Assembly (NCBI GenBank): GCA_025345505.1
Contig: JANVCC010000073.1
Location: forward strand, 9,862,887 to 9,926,886
DNA from: Todiramphus chloris collaris
Taxonomy: Eukaryota > Chordata > Aves > Coraciiformes > Alcedinidae
DNA length: 64,000 nucleotides
Direction of reading: 5' to 3'
Made by a program: the position numbers and the translations under genes. Below are positions 48,540 through 60,780 of this stretch, piece by piece (position 1 is the stretch's first letter; the number at the start of each line of letters is the position of its first letter). A model generated the notes under the pieces. The model searched no databases and had not been told where the DNA came from. It saw only the letters and a list, made by a program, of their open reading frames with translations.

Positions 48540-48870
48540 ACCAAAGTTCAGCTGGTGGTCAGTTGCTAGTGGCACCTCTTTGGGATTGATACTTCATCAC
48601 TGGGCCCAATATTTCTCCATTTTTTTATTAAAAACCTGGATGGTGATCAAGAGAACATCCTCTGCAAGTTTGCAGGTGATACCAAAATGGGGGTAGTGGC
48701 TGATATACTGAGGTTTATTACCTTCTGTCTGGCACTTGTGAGACTACATCTGTAACACTTTGTCCAGAGTTGGTCTTCTCAGTACAAAAAAAACCACTGA
48801 CACAACGAAGTGAGTGCAGCACAATCAAGATGATCAGGGGGCTGGAGCACAGAATATGGCTTTGTTTAGC
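48540..48870 (+). mobile_element. Old CR1 LINE fragment (RT part)
   Basis: Diverged CR1 RT blocks read on the plus strand: SWWSVASGTSLG (48552-48587), ILCKFAGDTKMGVVAD (48658-48705, FAGD in place of FADD), and SECSTIKMIRGLEHRI (48808-48855). The blocks are in CR1 order but in changing frames with gaps, so this is an older copy than the others. Its 3' UTR is not seen. Confidence 0.7.
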
Positions 48871-51034
48871 TTTAACAATACATGAGCATAGAAGCACTCA
48901 CACCTATCCCTATATTGCTGACAGCACTTGCCCCAGTGCTTCTGCTTTCGGAGTATGTTTTCATCATTAATCCTGGAGGATCTTGCCTGGCTATGAGCTA
49001 TTTTGGTATCCACAGCAACAAAGCAGAAAAATACCACATTAAGAAGGAATAGCAGCAATTAAAACCTGTGCGTAAGTACATGCAGCAGTAAGAAATTGTA
49101 ATCCTTATAATAACTGCATCCAGAATATACTTCTTATTGTAACTAATAATAAAGGCACATCCTCTGCAATATAAATCTATCTTAAACTGTAATAAACTCA
49201 AGGAAAATTCTATTCAGCCAAATTATTGACTGAATGCAGTTATATGTCAGTCTTCAGTTTTCAATAGAAGTGGACATTATAAGGAGTATAATGTTGCTTT
49301 TTAAATAGGATTGTGCTTAACATTAACAGACATATGACGATGATTACTACAGGTTGGGCAGGCTAAGCTAAATCTTATGTCTCACTGCTTCTGTGCCTTT
49401 AAAAGTGTTATTGTAAGAGCCCTAACAGGAGCAATACCACAGAATCAGCAAGTCTCTTCACTGTTGTTATATCCAAATATATCCAGATTCTGGTACTGAA
49501 GCATGAAGATGTTTTAAGTGCGTATTTTAGCCCTTTCACAAAGGCACAGATGAGATGAGATCATTCAGAAGAAACTTACTGACTGTACCCAGCTGAAATG
49601 ACTACTCACTACCTTGCAGGCTATGGATGTGGGTTTTGCAGACAGCACAAGGACCCCAGCACTCTCAGGAAGCAGGCAGGAACCTGATTTATTAACTGGT
49701 GTCATCCATCAGGGCCAAGGCTGCTGGGCAATTCATGTTTCATTCACATGAACAGTTTTTATTTCTTTCTAAGAGTACTGCAGACAAAACTATAAAGGGT
49801 AGGACTATCAAGGGATAAGCCTTAAGGAAAGCAACTTGTAACTCATAGCCCCACATGTGAGGCAGAAACGACCTATAATTTGAAAGACCTAATCCTGTGA
49901 CATATAGGGTGTTTACCTACTTCCTATTACTTGGGACAGAAGCCTACCTAGATAACAGACTATCCTTGTACAGAAAGTAGCCCAAGATATTCTGTAAGCT
50001 TGAGGGCTTGGCCACAGCTTTCTTCTTAAAAATTTATTTTAAAAAATTCCAGATCTTTGGAAACTGTCTAAACTCTAATTTTAAACTTTACATAATCTCA
50101 AATACAGACCACCTCAAAATTTCTTACTACTTCAAATAGGCCACTACCATAGTAAGCTTTCCTGTAGATGAAATGGAGAAATGAAAAGCTGGTATTTCCT
50201 TTGTTTAGCAGAAGTTTTTACTCACTCAGAAATAACTCATTGCTTCTGGATAACCTCAGAAAATAAATATTCATAAAACAAAGTACATAGTGTATTAATT
50301 CCATAGGAAACCTGAAACCATCTATATCTAATATGTACAGCTGACTTTGGATACTGCAAATGAACTTTCATTAAAAAAGGGAAAAAAGAAGACATTTTGG
50401 CCTCATATATTGATTTTATTCTACAACATTCAATGGTCTACCTCCATTTCAAATTTGAGAAGTTGGACAGAACATTGAATACCACAGAACTGTTTTGTTA
50501 CCTTTTGTTACTGTTGTTAACACTTAGTAAGTTTTCTGTGGCTCAAATTGTTCTGTTATGTCTTCTCACTGGATCTCATCCAGTCATTTTCATTGTAAAA
50601 TGAAACTGAAATATTTTGGCAGGTTTTCCACTTTAAATTTTACTTTTAAAACTTTTTTTTAATGTTCAAATTAACATATTGAATAAATTAATAGCCTTTT
50701 ATCTTCCGTAGGAAGAGCAGTTCTGTACAGTTACACATACAAATTTAAGGATTATAAGCCTGTTCCAATGTTTTTGTTCCATCTCTTTCAGAAATAGATA
50801 CTTTTAAGTTACAATTCAGCCTGCCAGACAATCAAAATGAAAATGATTCTCACTTACAATGGCTTTCCTTGGGTTTGAAAAGTCTTTTTCAGAAGCGAAT
50901 TTTTGATTTATACCTTAAATTCTACCAATACAAGAAAATACAAAGCTAATTTTAAATTTCCATTCGGATACTTTAGCTGCATTTTCTTAGCTGATATCTT
51001 TAGCTAGGTATCTGAACATTCAGTCTGTTCTGAT
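48871..51034. other. Unannotated AT-rich DNA
   Basis: No recognised feature. Near 49660-49800 there are weak promoter- and polyA-like words on the minus strand, but I could not support an LTR. Confidence 0.4.
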
Positions 51035-51442
51035 TGTGGTGGGTTGACCCTGGCTGGTTACCAGGTGCCCACCAAGCCCTTCTATCACTCCCCCCGACCC
51101 CTGTCAGCACGGCATGCAGGGAGAGAATAAGACGAAAAGAGCCATGGGTTATGACAGATAAGATGTTATTCTCTACTTCCCGTCCACAGGGAAAAGCTGA
51201 ATGCCCCCACATCCTCCTCCTGCCCTCTCCCTTTATAGTTGAACTGATGTTATATGGTATGGAATATCCCACTGGTCAGCTCAGGTCGGCTGTATCCCCC
51301 TCCCCCATCTTGCCCTCCCCATCCTCTGGTGCTGTGTGAGCACTGGCAGTCATAACACGGGTGTGTTATCAACACCCTCCAGCTCCCAGTGCTGCAGCAT
51401 GAGGGCTGGATGGGGAAAAGCAGCTCAGCCAGACCCACTACA
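51035..51442 (-). mobile_element. Solo LTR (avian ERV)
   Basis: A 408-bp element with inverted ends, TGTGGTGGGT and ACCCACTACA. TGAT flanks it on both sides (51031-51034 and 51443-51446). Read on the minus strand, a TATA-like 'actataaaggg' lies mid-element, so the LTR is taken as minus. The 'ggtgggttgaccctggctgg' end is typical of an abundant avian ERV LTR group. No internal viral sequence adjoins it, so it is a solo LTR. The open frames 51000-51438 lie inside it. Confidence 0.85.
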
Positions 51443-53461
51443 TGATAAGTACCTTATTGCTTAAGTCTTATCTGAATATTGTGCAGTAACTATAATCCTG
51501 ACAAAGCAGCACATGTAATTTCACACAAACATAATTTTCAAGTCATTTTTCACATCATAGTGAAGTCCCAAGACAAAACCAGACCATTCAGTCTGCAAAA
51601 CTAGAATGAGAGTATGGGCTACATTAGGGGAGAGAGATGAAGAAATGAGACCAGTATTCCCTCTGCTCTATGGCAGATGCTCCACAATCAATGTACCTGG
51701 GTTACCAAGGAAAACAAGGGCCAGAACACTGTCTGTGAGAACATCAATCAGCCACAGAGCACTTCCTTCGCTTCTGTGCTGAGGTGATCCAGGCACAGAA
51801 GAGCTGGATCATGGAGCATAATAGTTAGTTGAGACGACATCCATTATTTCCTACCATAACAACAGAACATTTTGCTTTCCACCCCGAGGGTCATAATTCT
51901 CATTTATTGCTGAGCTGAGACTTCTGCTGCAAGTGTTTAGAAATACTGCTTGCATATAATGGATTCTGATGCATTAGTGAGGCTCCTCTGGGACTCCCAA
52001 CAATATAGCATGCCCTCTAGCAAGTCCCAGCAGCTTAGGAGAGCTACAGATGCTACAGTGTGCAGTGTGTTATTGCTGTCTCACCACTCTGTGGCCTAAA
52101 CTTAGTGCATTGGTACAGAGAAACTTGGCAGCTCCAATTAGAGACAACCAGTGAGGACTCCTTTACACTGTGGCATTGTGGTTCCTTCCACAAGCTTGAG
52201 TAGGGCTGTCAAACAGAGCTGTACTCCTGCCATGATGCAGTGCCCTCCCTAATTACTGTTGCCCTTAGTTACACAGCGCAGAACCGCAAGACTGACACTT
52301 CTCTTCACTGACAGTTTACCTTCAGACTCCTTGATACTACTGTTTAGCTGTTCCTAGAACACAGTGGTAAATCATTAACTCCTGTATTTAAAGGGACTGA
52401 AAGGGAAATCCTCCCCTCCATCTTTTAGGGATCACATCAGAGTAACATGAGACATGGGAAAGAAAGTTGAGGAGAGGACACCCCCATAAATTTGATTTCT
52501 GTTCTATCTCCAAGATATCAACCAATGCCGTATCAGCTGCAGGGAATACAGCAGGAAAGAAATCACAACCTGAAATTCAACTGAAAGACACTGGCGCAAA
52601 AAATGATTACATTTTGTTGCCACTGGAGTTCTGTTCTGATTTCATTTTTGTTTTACTTTGGGAAGCTGCTCTCGCATATTGAGAAGTGAATATGGTGTGA
52701 ACATTTGCTTTCTTTCCCTTAACTATATGAAGGTCTCCCACATCTCTTCCTTTTTCGGAAAACATTTTAAAGCAGGAGTGCTATAGCATGGCAAGTCTCT
52801 TCCCGACAGGCACAGTTCTCCTTTGTCAAAGTATGTGCAGGGTATTTTTTCCAAGGTTAGTGAATGGAATGTAACCTACAACATCTGCTAGTGGCTGGAA
52901 ACCTACTGTGCCTCTGAATTAGATTCCTATGACAGACGAGATGTCTCTGACAGAGACATCTCACAAGAGGCCTTTAAAATGGGCCATTTATTATTTTTTA
53001 ATTTACAGTGGTAACGTACACAGCTCCTCAGATATATTTCAGGAATTTGTTTCAGGAAAGGAAGAGAAAGAGGTGAGATAGACACAGACAGGTTGAAACC
53101 GCAGGGAAAAGATTTCCCATGACAATTTCACTATCTGTATTCACTGTAGCATCCTAGCAGGATCCAGCCCTTGCAACAAGACACATGCTAAAAGGCTGTT
53201 GAGTCCCAGGTCTTGGACACATTTAAGGAGGTAGGGTCAAAATACTGCATTTTTCCACTCAGTCATCAAGGCTACTTCTGATTTTCAAACCTATTCTCTT
53301 TTTCAAACCTATTTTCAGTAAAGTAGAAAAAAATCAAACCATTTCAATCCAAGAATTGCCAGGGCTCCTAGGAACCCCCAGCCTGCTGCAGTTTACAGTA
53401 CAGACAGAAGAGGATTGTTTTGCTTTTGAAATTTTCACACATGCTGCCAGAATTACATATT
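51443..53461. other. Unannotated DNA
   Basis: No transposon, RNA gene or convincing exon. Base composition is less AT-rich around 51650-52300, without a recognisable element. Confidence 0.4.
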
Positions 53462-53812
53462 TGTGGATGCTGAAAAGCTGCTAGCAGAGGAATTTTCCTA
53501 GGTTCTCACAATATCCTGTGAGAACCCTGCCTTTCTCACACGTGTTATGAGAAATAGTAGGACAGTTTTGTAAACTAGACTAGCACATGGTGTTTCGATA
53601 AATTTTGTTTATGGTACATTGTAAAAATATTTTGAAATAGGTGCTGTAGGACTTTAACCAATCACCCTAGGAGATGTGTGATTGCTGACCAATCGCCCTA
53701 TGGGGCTGGGGTATAAAAATGGGGTTGTAAATTAATAAAGTAGCTTCTTTTGCCTGCTCTTGCTGAACTTATATGTTGCTGCGTCTCTCCGCTCCCGGCA
53801 TAAACAGCGACA
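53462..53812 (+). mobile_element. Probable solo LTR, class II type
   Basis: Two CCAAT-like boxes (accaatcacc, accaatcgcc, 53658-53696), a TATA box in 'ggggtataaaaatgg' (about 53709) and AATAAA in 'aattaataaagtagc' (about 53733) follow in order, ending ...AGCGACA at 53812. TGTGG at 53462 is a fitting start. The flanks catatt (53456-53461) and tatatt (53813-53818) match at five of six bases, suggesting an aged 6-bp duplication. The minus frames 53698-54052 are shadows. Confidence 0.65.
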
Positions 53813-56007
53813 TATATTATGGGATTTTCACCAAAAATATCCTTGAATTCCAAACAAAAAATGACCACTAACACACACACATGCATGTGTGCACACACAA
53901 TGGCTTTTTGAGGGTGGCAGTAGAATTTGCTGACTATGATTTGAAAAATAACCCACAAACCACAAAAACAACCTCCTTCCCTTCCCCTCCCCCTCCCCCA
54001 ATGCACACCAATCAAATAAGTCCTTCAACATTGGTATGCAAACCCCTGTCAACTTCAGTTATAAATAAAAATTGAGTGACAGACACATTCCTAACAGAAA
54101 GATAGCCCACGTTCTAAAAAGACCATCATGAGAAAACACAAGATGCCCTACACATGGATATTATGGATACAAGAAAGAACATACCTAGAAAATCACAGGG
54201 AACAAATTACATGGGCAACCTTTAATTTTAACCACACCCTTGGAGTCATGCATTATTCCAAGTCTTCTTGGTTTTCCAGTCTTAGCCTCCAGCGACCCAG
54301 GCTCAGTCCTCCCTTGCATACTCATTCATGCCAAGGCGTATCAAAGAGAAAACTCCCATGCTCATTTTCATTTCCAGCTCTCAAGTTTGTACCAGCAGAA
54401 GGGTGTCTGCAATTTCTACTAGTTCAATTAATTTGGATGTCTATAAAAAGCAGAAGATACCACACATAAATTAAATATTTGAAACTAAAGGTTCTGAAGC
54501 TTGATTTTTCAGCTAAAGTAATCATTTCCATGCACAGCTGTTCGGGTTCTGAACATCTTAATTAAAACATTTTGGGAGGATAATAAAATTTGCCATTCAA
54601 TCGAATATTGGACAATTTTACAGCTGATACCAAATGTTATACGATAAAATTAGAGTTGAGTTTCAAAGATCATTCGCAGTAAAGACAGAGTTGATCTAAA
54701 AATCTCAGGTAGTAAGTTTCTCCTGCTCTCATTACTGAAGTGGAAATATTATTATAAACCAGTGTGGGAATTTTTTCTTCTGTTAGCGTAAAAGCAAGTT
54801 CATGTGCAGTCTCACTGAAATTTCGTGAGACCTGGACATCACACTCTACATAAGCAATTTTACACTCCTGCTATGGAAAACAATTTATTTTTAATTTTTT
54901 AAATGACATTCTGAAACTAAGCTGATGTTGCAGAAATCTCCTAACACCTGGGCTAATGTCTCAGTGGGGTTTTTTTGTTGTTGTTTTCTTTTTTGGTTTT
55001 GGTTTGGTTTTTGCCTTTTCCATATTTAACAGACATTATGCTTAGACATTAGCCATTTCATACTCAAAAATTTTATTCTTGGTCGTAGGTACTTAAGTCA
55101 TCTAACACAAGAGAAATAAACTTGCCATGTTAAGAAGAAAGCCTACTTTGTTTTTGGTTGGTTGGCTATTTGTCAATATTTGAAAATGCTTTAAAATATA
55201 GATAAAATTGCATCTAGAGCAACAGCAAAAGAATTAATGTAAAACCACAATGGTTAATTATTTCTGTGAACAAATGAACTACTCAACACTTGAAAGTCAT
55301 ACAAGTAACAGTCCTGCAGCCCAGTTCTTATTGGCAAGAAGTAAGGAGATATAAACTGCTGCTTTTGCTTTAGAAAACGAGGTCACAGGGAAATTCATTA
55401 GATGGACAGAAATCCTCAAGGTCTTGATTCTGCAATTAGATACATGATATTGGAGGTTTGTGTCTCTGGAGAATCCCACTACTTTGAAATAGGGTTTCAA
55501 TTGACTGCCAGAGTACCAGGCTAGTGTGGAGGGTCTGTCTCCATCAGAAGAACTGATGAAGTGAATATACTTGAATAACTATAATTTCAGAGTTTTATAT
55601 GCACTTTAAATCAAGTAAACAGACTTTCTTTCGATTCCTTCCATAAAGAAAAAAATCAGGAAACTGTTAATATAAGAGTGAAAACGAAGACATCATCCTA
55701 ATTTTGTGCTCTACCATATGAAGAATTTCTTTACTTTCTGCATATTCTTTTTCAGCTTGCAAAATTAAATTGTCATTTGCTGGAAGAAAAGTGTAAACCA
55801 AACCAATAAACCCTTTATACTTTTCTACCCTCCATATTACATATACTTTGAATGTTATCACCACTGAAAGCCCAGGGAAGTGTCAGTTCCTTCCCACAGT
55901 TAACTTAGCATTATTCTCTGCTGTATGCATGGACTCCACGAGACCAAGAACAAGACCATCTGCGTACCCTGTAGATATTTAAAACTGTCATCTTATTTGC
56001 AGCACAG
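53813..56007. other. Unannotated AT-rich DNA
   Basis: No recognised gene or transposon. Short CA/TG runs lie at 53869-53899 and a G/T-rich run at 54966-55018. The open frames 54128-54469 have no motif. Confidence 0.4.
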
Positions 56008-56092
56008 CATCATAGAATATCTGAAGTTGGGAGGGACCTTATAAGAATTACTGAATCCAACTCCCTGCTCCTCCTGCTGCTGGTCACCAATG
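56008..56092 (-). mobile_element. CR1 LINE 3'-end fragment
   Basis: 'catcatagaatatctgaagt' followed by 'tgggagggaccttataag' and 'tccaactccctgctcct' is the reversed CR1 3' end, short and diverged. Confidence 0.8.
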
Positions 56093-59000
56093 GCAATGAG
56101 GACAAGGCCCAGATAGTGGAAATACTTATCAATTATTTTTTTTAAGATTTCCTCTTTGCTCCTCGTGTAGCCACAGAACTTGTTTCACTGCATGCTACAA
56201 GGGTGAAAATCTCCCAGTTTTTAATATTTCACATTGAAATGATAAAGGATGTTGTTATTTGCACATTTTAAGCATGCAAGACTAAGGCAAGGAACGTTAG
56301 GTGTTTATTGGCTTTGAAATAATCAGTAGCTTGAATTGCTTAAGTTATCGTTGATGGAAAATGTAGCTTTTTATACTGCCTTTTGGGAAGTGCTGATAGA
56401 GCTAGGCTCATCTGGGGAACAAAGGTTTTGGTGTATGTAAGCAGCTCTGTTGCCCAGGCCAACAGCTATCTTGTGCAAGCAAGACACTACAGCAGGCACA
56501 ACATAGTGTTAATATGACTGTTTGCATGTGGACCAGAGACAGTGCATGTCTGTCTAGGTCTAACCTCATCTTTGCCTGCAGGTGATACTCTGAAGACCTC
56601 CACAGAGCTTGTATGTTCTGAAGATGGGACTTACTGCAGGCCCAAAAAATGAGGACCACTCACCAAAAGGCCACCCTAGCACTGCAAGGAAACCTGCAGA
56701 GGAAGGGAAAAAAATTCTCTACATAATTATGTTACCTTAATCACAGGACTGTCCTTTTTTCCTTCTACAGTCTCCTGCTCCACATACTATCTATCTTCTA
56801 CTTCCTGCAAGTGAGATGGCAGAAGTTAATAAAAAAAAAAAATCACATCCTCAAACCCAAACATCCCCCAATAATACTTAAAACTTTGAAAGGAGAGACC
56901 TTGAAGTCTTTTTTTTTTTTTTTTAAACAAAGATTAGTTACCTGAAAAATGCAACTAATCCTTCCATAATTGTTTTGACATTCATAGCAGCTCTTTTTTA
57001 ATAGAAGCCCAGCATGTGTATGTCCTCTGTGGAACAACAGGTTGTTTGCAGGCATTTTTTTCATAGAAAAATTATACCATCTAGGAAGCTCACATAAAAA
57101 AAGCAAGAACTTTGCACTGTTCCATTTCTCAAGAGAACTGGAAGGAGACCACAAGACCATCAATTTCTGGCTGAGAGAATAAAGTATTATTTTTAATTTA
57201 AAAGGGAATTATTCTGGACTTTGATAAATCAGCTTCATAAGAAGGTTTAAATTAAAATAAAGTAAAAGGGAGCCCTTAAATGGCATTTTGTAGAGAGACA
57301 GATTGACACTGAATTTGAAGAGATTAAACTCAGATTATGATAGGTCCATATGTTAATTATGAAGTTCAGATTAATCCCAAAGCATAGTCAGGCTTCTTTA
57401 TTTCAAAGTCACATCCTCTGAGTTGCCTGATTCAGGTTTTATAAATTAGCTCACCTTGCTAATTCTAGTAAATGAAAGGAGCTTTGCCCACTGCACTGAA
57501 AGTAACTAAGGGATCAGTCAATGTTTGTGAGTGGAAATATTAGAAAGTAGCCTTGAGGGGAGTAAAGAAGAAAGTATATAAATTCCTCAAGGATATCTTG
57601 ATCCTTCAGTTTCTCATGCATTAAGCAAGATCTACTGATAAGACACTATCAGGCAAAATGCAAAACTGCCTAAGCAGGGCTTCCCTTAATCTGGGCTAGG
57701 GAACCTGAGTACAGGTGACTGAATGTTAATTTCTTCAGAGAGGCTAATTTTCACAATAAAATAATGTCATAGAGACATTATATATAAAACAAATGAAATG
57801 AAATACATAAATAAAATTAAAACATGCTGAATTAAAGTAAAGCAATTAAATTCCATCCTAAAACTGGCAAATGATAAATGATTGCTCACAGACTTTGAAG
57901 GTTTGCTTTATGTCAGCTAATACAGAGACTTTCTGGGAGTCTTAGTAATTTCAGACAAAAGAGAAACTTCCTGAACTAATAGCAAGGGGTGAAAAAGATT
58001 TTGTCCTTCAAAAGATAACTAGGAGAAGCTGGACAACATATTGGGTCACTAGAGTACAGTAGATGAATATATAGTTCTTTCAGTACTCAAGGGAATCACT
58101 AAGGCAGGAGACCTTGAGAACAGAATATGTCTACCTAATTTGAACTCCAAAGCAGAGAATTTAAACTGTTTATCAGCTACCAGGTAAACTTCTGTCTCTT
58201 CAGAAGAATAGGATCCTCTCTCCCACTATGCTCCAAACAATTACAGGTGATATATAATCCAAGTTTTCTCCCAAGATTGTGATTTACTTAACCACAAGCT
58301 ATTTAATTTACCCCCTTTCTTTTTGCAAAAGAGGAAAGAAATATTATTTCACATTTTATTTGCACAATTCCTAAATACCCAAACAGAGAACTTTACAAAT
58401 GGGATTTGGAGCATTAGCAAGTCTATTTTTATTTTTACATAGGAAACAAGATTACAACAAAAAACTCATCTTCCTTGTTTACAAAATAACTTCTTTTAAA
58501 GTACTCCTAGTCTTATTACAAAATTCTTCCTTGAAGCACCAGCACAACTTGGAGCCCCCAGTGGGGACCATGATCCACTGAAATTACTGGCCTTAATCCC
58601 AAACTCACCACAACAGCCGAAAGATCTTAGCACTGTGATCTAGGCTCTGTGCGAAGGTGGGAGGAACCAAAACAAACATTCATATGGCATTTTAAAGAGG
58701 AACTACAATAGAGAAAAGGATGCAAACAGGGAATAAATTGGAATAAATATTGAATATATATAATATTCCACTATACTGAATGAGCACACTAGAGATTGTA
58801 TCTTTGCTGTTTCTAACAGATTTACATTGAAGCAGGTCACCACATATAACAGTGAGCGCTTTGTACTACCTTGTGAAGACACTACTGATAACTGTGTGGT
58901 CAGAACTGTCATTTTAATTTTATTTAGCAACTGGAATACTGTGGCTTCTTCAATCTATGAATATTTTTTTAAATAAAATATCCACAGGAGAAAGATGAAG

Positions 59001-59409
59001 ATAAATGTGTTAGAAGAAGAACTCTGCTGCAAAATATACCATTACACTTGGTGTCTAGCCTCTCTTATGACCCCTGGTTACAAAACATGCATAACATCCT
59101 TTGCCTCTGATCTCACACCCAGGGTGGCAAAAATCCAAAACATCACGAATGTGCTACAAGCTCATTATTTCTCCAAATAAAAAGTGTGAAAACCTACAGT
59201 TGTCTTCATTCAGTCTACAGTTAAATTCTTTTATGAGCTGCAAACCTGACATATTCATGTATACTTTGAACTTGGACAGTTGTGCTCTTAAGTAACAGAT
59301 TCCTGCAAATTCTAAAAATTTGCTACTAGTCATGAAAATGATTAAGTTTGGCTTTGCATTCATTTACCTGGCATCAAAGAATAGTGTCAAATGCATGGAG
59401 AGCATTTCC
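56093..59409. other. Unannotated AT-rich DNA
   Basis: No recognised transposon. If the candidate exon at 59410-59502 is real, its 3' UTR would lie at the upper end of this stretch; AATAAA on the minus strand occurs at 58919-58924. Confidence 0.35.
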
Positions 59410-59502
59410 TTAGCTGCAGTTCAGCTTCAGATGGTGTCGTGCCCAGTCAAACAGCTTGCCCACCTCCTCCTTCTCTAAGACCAGAGGTCTCCTTTGGAGC
59501 AC
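59410..59502 (-). CDS. Candidate last coding exon, unknown gene
   Basis: On the minus strand a pyrimidine tract with AG ('tttcccctcacag') is followed by 31 codons ending in TAA at 59410-59412. The frame starts VLQRRPLVLEKEEVG and ends ARHHLKLNCS. Its rich mix of charged residues with Leu and Trp and its higher GC content differ from the AT-rich surroundings. An AATAAA lies about 490 bp downstream (58919-58924). I recognise no family and found no partner exon at higher coordinates inside the window. It could equally be chance or a conserved noncoding piece. The phase is assumed from the open frame. Confidence 0.25.
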   Translation of the reverse strand: MLQRRPLVLEKEEVGKLFDWARHHLKLNCS

Positions 59503-60096
59503 CTGTGAGGGGAAACAGTTTCACAGACTAAGCCTAGAAATTGTTTTCAAGCTGTCTGTCCTTCCTCTGGAGTGAGTAATGGCTAATTAATACTTGGTGC
59601 CTTTGTCACCTTTTCTGCTCTTCCCTCAAATAATCAATTTCCTTAAAAAGGCTGTGTCCTAGCAGAGGGTGGCAAACCCTGCCCTTCACCTTTATTACCT
59701 TTAAGGAGATACATCCATCCAGAGTTGGTCTTACTGTGAGTAGTTGTTGTTCTTTAAGAACAAATATTGTAGAAACTGCAGGAATTTGGGATCTGCACAC
59801 AGCAGCTTAGTGTAGAGGAACAGCCAGCCTCTTTCTGTCAATGCTACTATATGTTTCAGATTCATCAGTTTGCAAATGAAAGCATGGAGTCCACAGAAAA
59901 ATCTTTTAAATTGTTGAAGGTGAATTATTATCAGGATATAATCATTATTATCTTTACAAGTTTAAAAAACATATATATCGTTGGCAGGATTTTTTTCTCT
60001 GATGTCACAGCAGGATTGTCAAAGGCTACTTGAAATGCTGACACTGAAAAAAGCCTCTGAAAGATATGTAGGGGAAATCCTCATTGCCTCAGGTAA
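59503..60096. other. Unannotated DNA
   Basis: No recognised element. It would be intron if the candidate exon next to it is real. Confidence 0.35.
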
Positions 60097-60665
60097 TGTC
60101 CTGGGTTAACCCCAGTAGGCAGCACTCCCTCCTTCCCTCCCACCCACTAGGATGGGGGAGAGAATCAGAAAGGTAGAAGTGAGAAAACTTGTGGGTTGAG
60201 ATAAAGACAATTAAGGAGGTAAAACAAAAGCTGCGCATGCAAGCAAATCAAAACAAGGAGCGCATCCACCACTCCCCATCGGCAGACAGGAGTTCATCCA
60301 TCCCCAGTACATCAGGGCTCCATCACACCTTAACACTTGCTTTGGAAGACAAATGCCATCACTCTGAATGCTCCTCCTTCTTACCCCAGCTTTTTTTATT
60401 GCTGAGCATGATGTCATGTGGTCTGGGATATCCCTTTGGACAGTTGGGGTCAGCTGTCCCAGCTGTGTCTCCTCCCAGCTTCTTGTGCACACCTAGCCTG
60501 CTGGGTGGTGGGGTGAGGGGCAGAAAAGGCCTTGACCGTGTGAACATTGCTCACCAATACAAAAACATCCCTGTATTATCAACACTGTTTCCAGCACAAA
60601 TCCAAAACAGAGCCCCATCCTAGCTACTGTAGAAAAAAGTAACTGTATCCCAGCCAAAACCAGCA
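60097..60665 (-). mobile_element. Solo LTR (avian ERVL-like)
   Basis: A 569-bp element with ends TGTCCTGGGTTAACCCC and CAGCCAAAACCAGCA. Read on the minus strand it starts TGCTGGTTTTGGCTGGG, has a 'gctcagcaataaa' TATA-region word mid-element, then 'gtctttatctcaaccca', and ends CCAGGACA. This layout is that of a common avian ERVL-type LTR as I know the family. I find no clear target duplication; the right flank is AT-rich repeat. The frames 60189-60623 (both strands) are inside the LTR. Confidence 0.8.
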
Positions 60666-60780
60666 ATTAATATTATAATGACACATGCTATTAAACACTA
60701 TGATGGTATATTAATATTAATTAATATGATATATTAATTAGTATTAAATATTATGATAACATATACTATTAAATAGTGTA
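60666..60780. repeat. AT-rich low-complexity, palindromic
   Basis: Repeated 'attaatatt', 'atattaatta' and 'tactattaaa' words, with several short inverted repeats, directly beside the LTR end. Confidence 0.8.

Noticed and set aside
49640-49800. Possible minus-strand LTR (taataaatcagg and tttatag words)
   Set aside because: No TG...CA ends, no duplication and no wider match to an LTR layout.
51000-51438. Frames of 62-101 codons on both strands
   Set aside because: They lie inside the solo LTR at 51035-51442.
60189-60623. 144-codon plus frame
   Set aside because: It falls entirely within the solo LTR 60097-60665, and the LTR is read on the other strand.
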